From Ricordea florida (lineage: Eukaryota; Cnidaria; Anthozoa; Corallimorpharia; Ricordeidae): 64,000 bases of DNA. Shown in pieces: positions 22,032 through 33,188 of this stretch. The stretch covers positions 37,692,214 to 37,756,213 of the forward strand of contig OX453274.1 in assembly GCA_949710005.1 (NCBI GenBank), in the 5' to 3' direction. A program made the position numbers and the translations under genes. Within the stretch, counting starts at the first letter, position 1. Each line of letters begins with the position of its first letter. The notes under the pieces were generated by a model, which saw only the letters and a program-made list of their open reading frames with translations, made no database searches and was not told the DNA's origin.

Positions 22032-23718
22032 CTGCGAGACAGTTAAAAAAAGTATATTTTTTATCACCTGTTTTGGCAGCCCTGGGACAACTTATACAGA
22101 TGGCGCAAAAAAGGGTTTGGTATGCCTGTTGTTTCTTAGTTCCGTTACTAACAAGGATAATCTTACTTATATCATTGAAAATCCAGAGTCTTGATCACAT
22201 TCTAATTCAACTAAGAACATTTTGGAGATGATATCTAAAATTAACTCGCTTCTTCAGATCCTCTTTGGTCTGTTATAGGTACTCCGCTGTTTTCCTGCCC
22301 GGAAAAGACTAGATCCCCTGCAATTTGCTAACTTACTTGCCAAACGAATTCGAACCGTTTGAGTTATATCAAAGTTGCATGTAAGGACCGGGAGATAATA
22401 TTACGTAGCATTGCCGGAGCGCTTGCCTTTATTTCTGGCGGGAAATCCAATGAAGTAGGATTAGATGCGCTCTCCCAACAACGATCACGATTAATTGATC
22501 TAACTTGAGATTCTCATTTCCAGCCGACGCGCCGAGAGATGGGCGCCTCGCGCTCTCTTTCCATTGAAGCAATCGATCATACTTTTTCAAACACCGCGGT
22601 TATAGTGTATTAAATAGATTTAGGCAAGCCTTAAAGCGGAGCTCCTCACACAGACCCTCACACATTGAAAATGCTGTCACTAAAGTTATTAAATACGCCT
22701 GGTGTACGCAACTACTTAAAGAAGATTCAATAGCTGAAATAAATCGTCAAAAAAAAACATCTAGCTCGCGACTCAACGGAAGAGCCATTGCCCGAAAAAC
22801 AAAGCCTCGTTTCGGTTTAAGACCTTCTAAATATCCCGGATGGCTATGGCCGCCATGTTGGGGCAACGTCGTTGTCGTCGTCGCTAGGCGCACGCGCCCG
22901 CGAGCCATGCCGCTAGCCACGATGACCATGAAAACTCAAACGCATGGTTTTCTCAATTTCTATTCTCGCACGGTAGTTATGGGGCTCCGCTCTACGGCTC
23001 TTCGAGCCGCTTTGGAGCTCCGCTAAAATGATAACGTTGTTCGCTTATGAAATCAAAATATTTTGTCTAAGGAGATGAGAGGAAGGTTAAAGAAACGTAT
23101 TTCTTTTTTTTCGTCTTCTTAAAAATTGTTGTCCAGTTGCAAATATTGCGATCATAAAATAGCTTACTGGGTCCATTAAGTTAACTCTTAGAGTCCCAAT
23201 AGTGACCAGCATCCAATTTCTCATTACAATATTCACTGTTTATCAACCATTCATTCATGAGAATAACGAAAAATATGAGAATCACGGTAAGGAGTCAAAA
23301 TACTAATTCTCCCAACTTCTCATTTCATACAGCCAGCAGGAAGAATCATAATTTGGGATGAGTTCTCTTACAGGGTCAAGTGGCAATATTATGACACTGC
23401 CAGTATTCATCATTTTCTCTTTTATCTCTCCGTTATAACGTAGTTAAGTAAGCCTTTTAATGGCTACATGGTCATTTTCTTGTTAGTTCTATTTTGTTTC
23501 GTTTTAGAGTTTCCCCCCATGCTTCAACACAGGCATCCTTGCCATAGCCATTCACATCAATTCTATCTTCAATAATTTATATCCTGTATGTTGCACCTGA
23601 TGTATACACCTGAACAATTGTATGTTTTGTGGTCTGTGGAAAAATAAATAAATCCTGAATTCTGAACCTTGTAACACCTATACACACGCTGCCGTCTTAA
23701 CAAACTGCGTGTACTTAC
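22032..23718. other. Intron 3 of copy C
   Basis: Intron of 1.7 kb with canonical GTAAGT donor and CAG acceptor on the minus strand. It contains no ORF or element that I recognise. A GGCTCCGC...GGAGCTCCGC foldback lies near 22982-23025. Confidence 0.6.
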
Positions 23719-23956
23719 AAGGACATTTTGCACCTTGACGTCTCGATGAATAAGCTCCCGTGCATGGAGGTACTGGAGGGCTTGGGCCACATCCAGACCA
23801 ATACTGAGACGCTTCCTCAGGGAGGAGATCATAGGTAGTCCTTCCTGCAGGTCACATTTCATCCTTTCTGACACTATCAACACGTTTAGTCCGCGATTGA
23901 CTTGGGCTTCTACGATAGTGCAAATAATGGGTAGGATATTGGGATGCTGAAGGAAC
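23719..23956 (-). CDS. DSTYK-like: DSTYK-like copy C, exon 3 (hinge to catalytic loop)
   Basis: 238 bases on the minus strand run between acceptor CTTTTACAG and donor CTT|GTAAGT, coding residues 760-839. The first base completes an Arg codon split across the intron. The exon reads HPNILPIICTIVE, a hinge VSERMKCDL and the catalytic loop HRDVKVQN (His830, Asp832, Asn837), all intact. Phases (2 in, 0 out) match copies B, D and E, which supports common descent of the cluster by duplication. Confidence 0.9.
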
Positions 23957-24019
23957 CTGTAAAAGCGTTAGGGTAATTAAAACATTTATGGTCACGACAT
24001 GAAATTGAGTACTGGAATC

Positions 24020-24420
24020 CCGCAAGAGGAATATCACCCGATAGATAGGTATGTGCCGCGGGATAGGGTATGGTTTTTGAGACACTAGATCCTTAAATAG
24101 GGTATCATTTTTGCCCATATTGGCATAGTGTTCCCGTTGTGATCCTTAGATAGGGTGCCTAAATTGTATCAGGCAGTCTACTATACTATGCTTGATGCTA
24201 ACTTTCAGTAATTTTACAGAAACGAAAAAAGTTGACCCGTTCAAGCTATGTTTTACCCTTGCATAGGGTGTCATTTTAAGGGTTTGGTTAAATAGGGTAT
24301 CAATTTTCGTTTGCTTCATCCTTAGATAGGGTGTCAGGGTTCGAGACCCTTCGCGGCACACACTTATCCTAAATTTATGGGAGTACCCCTCCTCCTCCCC
24401 CCCCCCCCCCCCGGGGTATA
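24020..24420. repeat. Degenerate dispersed repeat with TAGATAGGGTGTC-like words, and a poly-C run
   Basis: Variants of TTAGATAGGGTGTCA recur about five times between 24050 and 24345, in loose tandem and in intron 2 of copy C. A run of about 18 C lies near 24396-24412. It carries no coding signal. Confidence 0.45.
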
Positions 24421-24810
24421 TCATCGATGGCTGTTTTATTTCACCAAAGGAAGCCGTAAGGCTTGGTCTAACAGTATCATAATTAGGGTCGCCTTCAGTG
24501 GGTTTCACGAGTATTCCCGCCCTTAATCTGTATCTCAAAAGTAACCTCACAATGATAGCGTCAACGCCCATGACGTAAAGTTTCAATGCCCCCCATATTT
24601 GCTTCGTGCATCCCAGTATTGCTGGTTTAGCAAAACACTCTTTTAGAGAAAGTTAGTTCTAAATAAGACTTGACTCAAGAAAATTAGGTAGAGTAGATAA
24701 GTCTCTATTTACGCTACTAAATCAAGGGTTGGTGTTGAAACTGAGCCTTGTATCTGGGCGAAGCCGGTTTCATCCAGAAGATGTTGGGGCATACGAATGT
24801 TGTTTCTCAC

Positions 24811-26291
24811 CTGCTGTTGTGTAGTTCTACAGTTAAGTCCTTCAGCACTTCTTCTCCAGATACAGAGACTACCTTCACCACACATGGCCTGCCCTCGGGT
24901 GTTTTGATGTTATCACAAGCGAACACGCTGCCCTGAGCACCACTACCAAGGAGCTCTCCCATCTCCGGATGGCCAAATCTAATGCGGTCGTTAACGCTGT
25001 ATGCAAGCATTTCCAACAGAGCGAGAGTAGGGGCAAAGTCCAGGACTTTTTTTCTCTGTTCGTCTCGGATGGTTTCCCCGCGTTCAAACAGGTCTTGAAT
25101 TTTCTTGATCTCATTGGAGAACTCTTCATGGCAGCTAGTAAAATGTTGCTTTAAACTGTTTACAATTTGGTCTGCCATCATTGCTGAATCTACCTGCTTT
25201 AAGACTTGTGATGCAACATTCTCTTTCCATTTGGGGGAGCCCACCTGGACTTTCCCTTTTATTGTTTTGACGATGGTGCCTATTGGGTCACACAAGACAT
25301 CGTACAACCATTTGAAGATCTTCATAAAGTAGAGAGCACTTCCATCCTGCCCCTTTAACGTTATTGGGGTCTCGTAGGAGGACAGCAGGCTCCTGGTAAG
25401 AGCCTGGGCCCCCGTCAGCACACCCGCTTCAGCAGTGGTTTCCTCTTCAACTTGCATAATGCGGACCTTCAGCTGTTCCACGAACTCATCCCTCGAGTGG
25501 AACATCATGATCAGTTGTTCCTTGACCTCTCCTTGAAGTTTGTTAACCACCAGATTTTTCAGTTGGTCTAGGCACTGGATGACGACCTCTTTGGTGGTAA
25601 CGTATCCATCTCGAGGAATGGCTACCTCTTTCAAGACGTATTCAAACATTCTCGCCTCCTCAAGAATTCCATCGTGCGCCTTTTCAAAGGTTTCACGCAG
25701 CAAATCTTTGATGTCAACCGCCTTTTCCTGCAGGTTGTATATGATGTTTTCGTGAACCTCTAGCTCTTCACGACGCAGAGTGTCCAGCAGTTTCATCGTT
25801 CGCTGCTTGTTCTTTTTAAGCACATTTGCTTTCTGGATGAAAAAATCCATACACCTGGAAAGCACTCTTATAAGCACTCTACAGGCATTTTCTACCCTGG
25901 ATCTTAAGCAGGTTTCAGCAAACGTCTTCACGCAGTTTTGGAAGCGCTGAAAAGCATCGATGTAAAACCGGCGGTCTGGATCTTTCCACTCGGGGTTCTC
26001 ACTTTTTTTCTCGTTGTACTGTTGTATCTTCCACGCGGACAAGCCATGGAAGAGGTCATTGTCCTCCATAGATACACCCTGAGGTGCCGTCAAAAACCCG
26101 TTTTTGATCAGTCTATCGTAGACGCGTTCCTTCTTCCTCGCCTGAACGGACTGGGCATGACTTTGCTGCCTCGGGTCTTCCTCATCGTCGTCATCCGAAG
26201 ACTCACGTTCTTCCGGTTCAAGTTTGCTCACCACAAAGAAGATATCCAACTCAGGGCGTTGGTGTCTCATTTCAGTTAGGACATCTCTATC
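24811..26291 (-). CDS. DSTYK-like: DSTYK-like copy C, exon 2 (helical middle region and kinase N-lobe)
   Basis: 1481 bases on the minus strand run from an acceptor (TTGTAATAG) to donor AGCAG|GTGAGA. The exon encodes residues 267 to 759 plus part of 760. It completes the GTPase with IFFVVSKLEPEE (SKLE, residues 288-291, in place of NKxD). An acidic low-complexity linker and a long all-helical region follow, aligning with vertebrate DSTYK (CMDFFIQKANVL, and VAIPRDGYVTTKEV, an element of similar spacing in DSTYK). Then come the kinase glycine loop GSGAQG (715-720) and VVK lysine (739). The gene is 972 aa; vertebrate DSTYK is about 930. Confidence 0.9.
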
Positions 26292-26337
26292 CTATTACAA
26301 TCAAAACAATTACAAAGGTATTATCAACTGCAAGATA

Positions 26338-26402
26338 GATCAAATAATTCGATAGATAGATAGATAGATACATAGATACATACATAAATAGATGGATGTA
26401 TG
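26338..26402. repeat. GATA-type microsatellite
   Basis: GATA units degrade into CATA, AATA and GATG variants. It lies near the right end of intron 1 of copy C, in a GATA-rich zone that also flanks the LINE at 26640-30450. Confidence 0.8.
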
Positions 26403-26845
26403 GATACTTTTATTTAAACACGGTATTCTATCAAATTAAAATATACAAGATATTAAAATTTGTTTTACATAAAATCCGTCCTAATAAATCTTAGCTATAC
26501 ACTATTTTTCATTAAAAATGATTATTACATTACCATATACACTAAATGACTAATTGTATAATATAGAGAGATAGATAGATAGGTAGAGCGAGAGAGAGAG
26601 AGATAGATAGATAGATGATAGATAGGTAGTTAGGTAAGTAAGTAAGTAAGTAAAAACTTTATTTCAGTGTCAATGGATTTAGCCCTTGTGGGCTAATTGG
26701 GGACACTAATTAGAATACTTAACCTAAAATCATTTAAAATGCCTAACTATTGAAACTATTTACAACTAGTACTTACAGTATTTTCTATTAGCCTGATATC
26801 ATTTAAAATACTTAAAAAGAAATAGACTGGTATTTGCAGTATTTC

Positions 26846-29800
26846 CTACGCACTGCAGAGCTTACAGCAGTTGCTGTTGTTTTCTATATAGTCCGAAAGA
26901 GTGAGTTTTCTAATTTTAGTTCTAAAAGTAGCTACTGTAGGCGAGTTTTTCAAGTCTTTGCTTAATTTTGTCCATAGTAATGGTCCAAGATATCTAATAC
27001 AATGTTTCCCGTAACGTTTAGTGTCGAAACGCGGTAAGACAAAATCACTGTTTCTAAGCGAGTGTGTAGAGCGTTTGCGGACGAAAAGGGCAGAGACGTT
27101 TTCTGGTGCAAGCCCGTTCTTGACCTTGTACATAAGTATTGCTGTATCCTGTAAACGCCTATCATATAATGTGGGCAAATCTGCACGTCCCAAGAGCTCT
27201 TTGTAGGTTTCGGAGTGTGATTTATATATAGCTCTTAGTGCGCGTTCCTGAATTCGCTCGAGTTTCCTTTTGTCCGATGACCTACAAAATTGCCATATTA
27301 AATGGCAGTATGTTAGGTAAGGCAAAATGAATGTCTTATACAATAATAACTTAGCCTTGCAAGGTATTAAATTGCGAAGGCGAGAAAGTATTCCGACTTT
27401 CTGGCTGGCCTTAATGCATAACTCGCGGATATGCTCGGTGAACTCAAGTTTATCGTCGATGTAAACTCCCAATAGTTTGATTTTTTCTGTTTTTATAATG
27501 TCTGTGTCGTCAATGTTGAGGACTGTGTCACTCTTGTTCTTATCGAGTTTCCTTGGATTAATAATTAGCGACTGGAACTTGTCTGGGTTTGCTTTTAAGT
27601 AGTTCTTTGAGTACCAGGTCAGGGCTTGCCTGCCATGAATTTTCAAGCTGCGTCCAACTGTTTCGTGGTCCGTTCCCTTAGCGTACATTTGATGGTCGTC
27701 AGCGTACATAGTTAAGTTTGCGTCCTTTACATGTGATGGCAGATCATTTTGAAACATGTTCCAAAGTAGGGGTCCGAAGGATGATCCCTGGGGACATCCA
27801 CGTTTCATCTTTATCCAATCACTAGTGATTTCGCCCAGTTTTACTCTGTTCTGTCTGTTCTCAAAGAATGATCGCATTAGTCCGAGAGAACGTCTTCCAA
27901 AGCCGTAAGCTTCCAGCTTCTTAGTCGTCAAGGAATGGCTCAAGCTGTCAAAGGCCTTGCTCATGTCTGTAGATAGGATATAAACAAGTTGCTTTGTATC
28001 AGCAGCCAGTTTCCAATCTTCTATCAGGGCAAGTAGTGTTGTTTCGCAGCTGTGTTTCTTCCTGTACGCTGTCATTCTGTAATACAGCGTTTTATCATAA
28101 TGGCATGTCACCTGGTTGCAAAGTAGCTGTTCGAATATTTTGTCAACTGCGATTAGGGAGGTGATGGGGCGGTAGCTTTTAGTATCCTGTCTATCTCCCT
28201 TCTTAAACGCTGGTGTCCACTCACCCATTTTCCACGCATTAGGCCATTCACCTTGCTCTATGCAGTTGTTGTAGAGGTTAGTGAGCGATGCTGCTGTACC
28301 CTTAGCCACGCTCTTGAGAAGCTTCGGTGAAATACCCAAGTCCCATCCACTGGATTTCTTTGAGTTGATCTTTTGAAGTGCCTGTTGTACTTCAGGTACC
28401 GAAAATAATTTGAAATCGAAATCATTTTCTTTATAGGCTTCTCGTATGCTCCTGACACTACTGTGCTCACTGTGGTCTTCCTCCGTGAGATTATTAGCAT
28501 GATCTCCTCCAATATCTAACGCCACATTTGTAAAGTAGGTCGCCAGTGTTTCTGCTACTTCCTTTTGGTCCTTTACAACGTTGTGTTCGTTTGTCTTGAG
28601 ATAGATTGCTGTTGGTTCCTTGCTTTTACTGCCGATAATAGGTTTAAAAGTGTCATAGAATTTATCCGGTCTTGATTTAAGTTCTTCAGTCTTTTTATAC
28701 CAATATGCTCTAATAGCTTTCCGGCGCTCTCGGGTAGCTATATTTCGATACTTTCTTTTGAGTTCTAGATTCTCAGCTGTACGATCTTTTGCAAACTTTC
28801 TTGCGTACTTCCTTTTGGTTCTCAAGGCCCTTTTCCATTCTTCTGTCATGTAAGGAATGTCCGTTTCTCTCACTCTCTTTCTTTTGACTGGCGCATGCTG
28901 GTCTACGACGTATTCAAAAAGTCCTTTCCAATAATCGTACTGATCGTCTGTGCTAGTGAAGATATCGCCCACTTGCCAAGGCGCATTCATAAGTTCTTGA
29001 TTGAGCAGTTCGAAATCAGCATTCTTAGTCTGCCTAAATGTCATGGTCTTTGGTTTATGCTTGCAGACTTTCTCTGTCATTTGACCGTAGATCAAATAGT
29101 GGTCACTTATCTCGGGGTTGTACACCCCGCAGTTTTTGAACAGCTCTGGCGTGTTTGTGAGAAGCACGTCTAGGAGCGTCTGAGAGTGTATTGTGACTCT
29201 AGTGGGCTCTGTTATCAGGCAAGACAGGCTGTATACTTCCTCCAGATCTCTGAGTATCTTTCCCTCACCCCTGTCTGGGTTAAGCCTATCCATGTTCAGA
29301 TCTCCTAATACCACTATGGTCTGCTTTTGAAGACACGCCCACTGACAGATGTCATTCATTTCTTCCTCTACATTCTGCAGGTATTTTGATCCAGTGTTCC
29401 CTCTAGCTTGCTTAGGCGGTCTATAAAGCGCTAAAAACAGTATTTCCTTCCTGCCTATACTGCATTCAACCGCGATAGCTTCGAGTGTCCTGTAAGTCTT
29501 TGGCAGTTTTAGTCTCTTCGAGGGCACAACTGTAGAAAAATAAGCAATGAGACCACCTCCTCCTTTGGCTCTGTCTCTACGATACATCTGGTATCCCTGT
29601 AGTCTAAACTGGTCGTCAGGGTAAGATCGATCAATTTTGGTTTCTGATACGATGAATATTTGTGCTTTCAGTAGGTCGTTCAGTAGTTTTAACTCTTCAA
29701 ATTTATTCTGTATACTATTGATGTTCAGGTGTGCTACAAAAGCACTATTTGCATTGTTTTTCCTTTCTTCAACAATCCAGTTCATCTGGGAATTCTGAAG

Positions 29801-30415
29801 GTCTTCATTAGCATAATCTTCTTCGAAGTCCCTGGCTTCCATCGCCGAACCTGTTGACGATGTATTTACTTGCATGTTAACCTCTTTTTCAAATGAATGG
29901 TTTACAGTCGTGAAGGGAAGATTACACAAAGAACATGTCCAGTCAATGTCAGGAAAATCTAAGTAGTACTTGAAAGAGGCCTTTGTTAGTCCAAGACATC
30001 TAGCGTGCGACCATGAATTACAAACAGCACATAAAAGAGCGTCCTGATTCGCGCGAACGTTTTTACGACATTCCTTGCAAGGATATTTTGGTGGTTTGTT
30101 GATATTCCTGTTTGGTCCAGGGTTTGTTTGTACATCTCCTCCGAAAATAATTCGGTGTAGCTGGAAGGTGCTGTTACCGTTCGCAGTGTAATAAGCTCTC
30201 GATGCAAGGTAAACATTTCCGCGGCCACGACCTCGTTGTGTAGTATGTTTCAAATTTACTACAGGTTGCCTTGCCGCTCTCGGTTCCTGTTTTGCAACAA
30301 AATTTAGACCGTATGGTAAAGTTGTATCCTCTTCATATCCGTAGTCCAGTGATGCGATCACGAGCGGGAAAATTAGGAAAAATCGCGGTGTCAGTGATTT
30401 GCATCCAGCCGCCAT
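26846..30415 (-). CDS. LINE ORF: 2A-like motif, PHD finger, APE endonuclease, reverse transcriptase (1189 aa)
   Basis: The N-terminus has a hydrophobic stretch (RFFLIFPLVIASL, residues 11-23). A 2A-like GDVQTNPGP motif lies at 93-101 and a PHD-type zinc finger at about 113-165 (CKECRK, CAVC, HARC, CSLC). The APE endonuclease follows, with HLNINSIQNK, the SETKID catalytic region, LGDLNMD and a SDHYLI terminus. The reverse transcriptase has DMSKAFDSLSH, the GCPQGSSFGPLLW block and the catalytic YADD. The C-terminal domain has LGVYIDDKL and LPYLTYCHLIW. No stop or frameshift interrupts it, so this copy may be recent or active. Its role is copy-and-paste insertion by target-primed reverse transcription. 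The ATG at 30415 is the first in frame. Confidence 0.92.
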   Translation of the reverse strand: MAAGCKSLTPRFFLIFPLVIASLDYGYEEDTTLPYGLNFVAKQEPRAARQPVVNLKHTTQRGRGRGNVYLASRAYYTANGNSTFQLHRIIFGGDVQTNPGPNRNINKPPKYPCKECRKNVRANQDALLCAVCNSWSHARCLGLTKASFKYYLDFPDIDWTCSLCNLPFTTVNHSFEKEVNMQVNTSSTGSAMEARDFEEDYANEDLQNSQMNWIVEERKNNANSAFVAHLNINSIQNKFEELKLLNDLLKAQIFIVSETKIDRSYPDDQFRLQGYQMYRRDRAKGGGGLIAYFSTVVPSKRLKLPKTYRTLEAIAVECSIGRKEILFLALYRPPKQARGNTGSKYLQNVEEEMNDICQWACLQKQTIVVLGDLNMDRLNPDRGEGKILRDLEEVYSLSCLITEPTRVTIHSQTLLDVLLTNTPELFKNCGVYNPEISDHYLIYGQMTEKVCKHKPKTMTFRQTKNADFELLNQELMNAPWQVGDIFTSTDDQYDYWKGLFEYVVDQHAPVKRKRVRETDIPYMTEEWKRALRTKRKYARKFAKDRTAENLELKRKYRNIATRERRKAIRAYWYKKTEELKSRPDKFYDTFKPIIGSKSKEPTAIYLKTNEHNVVKDQKEVAETLATYFTNVALDIGGDHANNLTEEDHSEHSSVRSIREAYKENDFDFKLFSVPEVQQALQKINSKKSSGWDLGISPKLLKSVAKGTAASLTNLYNNCIEQGEWPNAWKMGEWTPAFKKGDRQDTKSYRPITSLIAVDKIFEQLLCNQVTCHYDKTLYYRMTAYRKKHSCETTLLALIEDWKLAADTKQLVYILSTDMSKAFDSLSHSLTTKKLEAYGFGRRSLGLMRSFFENRQNRVKLGEITSDWIKMKRGCPQGSSFGPLLWNMFQNDLPSHVKDANLTMYADDHQMYAKGTDHETVGRSLKIHGRQALTWYSKNYLKANPDKFQSLIINPRKLDKNKSDTVLNIDDTDIIKTEKIKLLGVYIDDKLEFTEHIRELCIKASQKVGILSRLRNLIPCKAKLLLYKTFILPYLTYCHLIWQFCRSSDKRKLERIQERALRAIYKSHSETYKELLGRADLPTLYDRRLQDTAILMYKVKNGLAPENVSALFVRKRSTHSLRNSDFVLPRFDTKRYGKHCIRYLGPLLWTKLSKDLKNSPTVATFRTKIRKLTLSDYIENNSNCCKLCSA
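30113..30136 (-). other. 2A-like ribosome-skipping motif in the LINE ORF
   Basis: Codons 94-101 of the LINE ORF spell DVQTNPGP. The 2A consensus is DxExNPG|P, with separation before the final Pro, and here Glu is replaced by Gln. 2A-like sequences are known near the N-termini of APE-type non-LTR elements of invertebrates. The hydrophobic start (residues 11-23) lies upstream, so skipping would release a short signal-peptide-like leader of about 100 residues. Activity with the Gln change is uncertain. Confidence 0.6.
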
Positions 30416-30452
30416 CTTTTCGTATGTAATACAAGTCTTGTAATTACAAGTT

Positions 30453-30486
30453 CCGGTAGGTAGGTAGGTAGGTAGGTAGGTAGATT

Positions 30487-30524
<38 letters not shown>

Positions 30525-30528
30525 CAGG

Positions 30529-30574
<46 letters not shown>

Positions 30575-30610
30575 GGTGGGTCAATAAATAGATAAATAAA
30601 TAACTAGATG
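30453..30610. repeat. GGTA/GATA microsatellite at the LINE 5' side
   Basis: Six GGTA units are followed by long GATA runs broken by GATT, GACA and AATA variants. It matches the microsatellite at the other end of the LINE. Confidence 0.9.
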
Positions 30611-31191
30611 GATACATAGATACATTTATGTACAGCGTGGTAATTTAATAACAAATTTTTAATCCGTCAAAACTCACTCTCTGGTTCACATGTGCTCCAG
30701 AAATGCACGCCACGTTTTAACAAATACTTCATGTTTGTAGCAGTGATTTGGGAATTCCATTGTACTTCATATAGCAGAGATATTAGAGTGTTTTGGTGAC
30801 TTAAAAACAGTCAAGACACATTGCGGTGTCTATTATATATATGAAGAGTATGAATTCTGGAAATAGGAAAACTACTTGAATGTCAATAGGGAGTTTATGA
30901 TCTCCGATAGCGACGGTAGATGAAAACGTCACCTCAGAATATAACTTGGCTCTATCATAAGTCTTTTGAGATTATTCAGTCTCGTTCACGTCCTACAAAA
31001 TGGGCGACGTACGCTAAAAATAAATTGGTACGAGCGGTATAAGAGTGAAAATAGAAAATAAAAGATTCTCTGTTACATGATTAGGTTGTCATCAAAAACT
31101 CAATTTAGGTTATTTCACGTCGTCGTTATGAGGCTTATATACTTGCTAAAATCCGTGCTGCACGTGCAGCACGATTATGTATACTCTTTTA

Positions 31192-31768
31192 GGGACGGAC
31201 CATTAGAAAAGTGATGGGGGAAGGGTGGAAAAAAAATTCAAGCAAGGAAAAATGCCAAGAAAAAAAATTCGTGCAAAGAAGAAGGTAAAGAAAAAAATTC
31301 ATGCAGAAGAAAGGTCCAATTGACTTTTATTTAATATATAAAATTTGTCAGTATTAAAAATAATTCTTATTCAAAATATTTTTGGGACCTTACCCTGTGG
31401 GAAAGGGACTGAAAAATGCACAGAGAAGCTGTCCACTCACAGTGGCTTCCTCCTCTCTAACTGTGTGTACATTTTCGAAACGATTTTGCATTAAAAAGTG
31501 ACCTGCAACCTTTGATCTGTTGTGAGTGTAGAATAATTTATAAAGCACAAAAACATAGATAATGAATCAAGATGTCACTGTTCCAAAGAAAACAATATTT
31601 GTCTAGAAAAAAAAATAGTGCAGAGGTTTTCCGGCCCTGGGAAAAAATACCTGCACAAAAGCAGTGAGCGAAAAAAAAAAATTCCTGGAAGCTTAAAATT
31701 TCCCAAACCGACCCCCCCTTCCCCCCCCCCCCACCCCGCCAAACATCACTTTTCTACTGGTCCGTCCC
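31192..31768. mobile_element. Harbinger-type MITE, copy 2
   Basis: The termini GGGACGGACCATTAGAAAAG and, inverted, CTTTTCTACTGGTCCGTCCC are flanked by a perfect TTA duplication (31189-31191 and 31769-31771). The family is the same as 6405-6704, but the internal region is longer. It lies in intron 1 of copy C. Confidence 0.8.
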
Positions 31769-32390
31769 TTAACCAATGATATTATTGTTTTGTGGGGTTT
31801 TCGTAGTTGTAGCTGTCGTCGTTTCTTAAACTCCCTAATAACTCGAATGTACTAGCGCTGGCCAACTAACATTACAGGGGAATCCTGTTGATCTGCAATT
31901 TGTTTAGACCGTAAAGGGGTCCTGTGTATCTGATGGTGTGTTTGTCACAGCGTGTAGTATTAAAATGTGGTATCACAAAACCAGTGTTCCGACGCTAGCT
32001 AACAAATGCTGTAGTTGTTGATGGGAAGAAGTATTAGACGTCTGTTCCTTGATGGAGGCGTCAAAGCGACCGCAATAAGCATCAAAATAACTAATAAGAT
32101 TCCATATAATGAGCAGAGATCAACAGTCCAATTTCTAGAACGTGTATAACATCTTGAGGCATTTTTAGACCTGTGAAAACAAACGTTTCCTAAAACCCGG
32201 AAGTGAAAAGGTAATACAATGGTCAACCTTCATGACACCGATTTTTCGCTGAGATGCGTAAGATGAATTACAAGCTGCGACTCACTTAACCGACAATGTT
32301 CACGGTACACCAGAAATTAGTTAGGATGGCAAGGAATGTTCTGTACGTCAGAAGCGAGAACATAAATCCAGACTGAACGCTTACACATAC

Positions 32391-33188
32391 CTGCTTTGTA
32401 AAGAGGTTACGTCCGTCAATCACATAAATCACAAATGTCAGCGGATGGTCCAGTTTATCATGAACGAGTTTGTCCAAGGCATCATTCTCATTTCTTCCCG
32501 GAGAATCAATGATGGTCACTCCAGCTTTGAGGAATTCGTTGTCCAGCCCTACAACCACAGCAGCCTCCACCTCAGTCGGGTTCTCGCGATCCTCCTTTTT
32601 CAATACGATCCTTTTTCTGGGAATCCGATTTCCATCCTTCATTTTGATCTGTTGGATGATTTTGCCGTCTCTATCAACCAGATGGCAGAAAGGCTGCGCT
32701 GAGTATGTGGCGCGAACGATCCTGGCAGTGCTTGGCCGATCAGACGTCGGCAGCGCCTTCACACCAAGCAGTTCGTTAATAATGGAGCTTTTACCACAGT
32801 TGGTCTGTCCTACGACAATTATCGCCGGCTCCTGAGAAAACAGCGCCTCCACTTGCTTTCTCTCGTCAGAGGTATAAAGTTCCTCGGCCAAAGAACGGCG
32901 GAATTCCAAATGGACATCGGTTATAGCAGCCGTTCGAGCCATGACTTTGACTTCGTTTGGAGATGTAGGCGGCGAGAGGCCGGACATGTAACTCATCTCC
33001 ACTGCGATCTCTGCGTCACGAGGATGAGAAAGTTCACTCACAATATCGTCAAAGCATTTTATTGCGTCTTCGTGTATCCGTCGAAGAGCTGCTTTGCTCT
33101 GTTTAAACTGCTCAAAAACATCTTGGAGTGGCATAGCGGCGAGACCTGTGTATGGAGTCTGCAAATCTGTTTGCTTGCTACAAGCCAT
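32391..33188 (-). CDS. DSTYK-like: DSTYK-like copy C, exon 1 (dynamin-like GTPase domain)
   Basis: The ATG at 33186-33188 opens 266 codons that end AAGCAG|GTATGT. Helical residues 19-50 (MPLQDVFEQFKQSKAALRRI) precede the GTPase. Its P-loop GQTNCGKS (127-134) is complete, with switch I-like PTSDRPSTARIV and G3 DSPG (228-231). A YVIDGRNLF block leads to the exon end. The pattern GxxxxGKS / T / DSPG is that of dynamin-superfamily GTPases. In vertebrate DSTYK, as I know it, the equivalent segment has lost the P-loop, so this paralogue may bind and hydrolyse GTP as well as phosphorylate. Intron 1 (about 6.1 kb) holds the LINE and a MITE. Confidence 0.9.

Larger units (their letters stand above)
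26575..30450 (-). mobile_element. Full-length CR1-like LINE inserted in a GATA/GGTA microsatellite
   Basis: The element reads on the minus strand, the same direction as copy C, within its first intron. Its single ORF (26846-30415) is intact. The 3' UTR ends near AATAAAGTTTTTACTTACTTACTT (about 26640), running into GATA/GGTA units. The 5' side (30453 onward) is again GGTA and GATA units. Microsatellite of the same kind on both sides suggests insertion into a GATA tract, or slippage from the element's own tail. An AATAAA signal precedes the tail. No clean target duplication can be read in the repeats. Confidence 0.8.
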
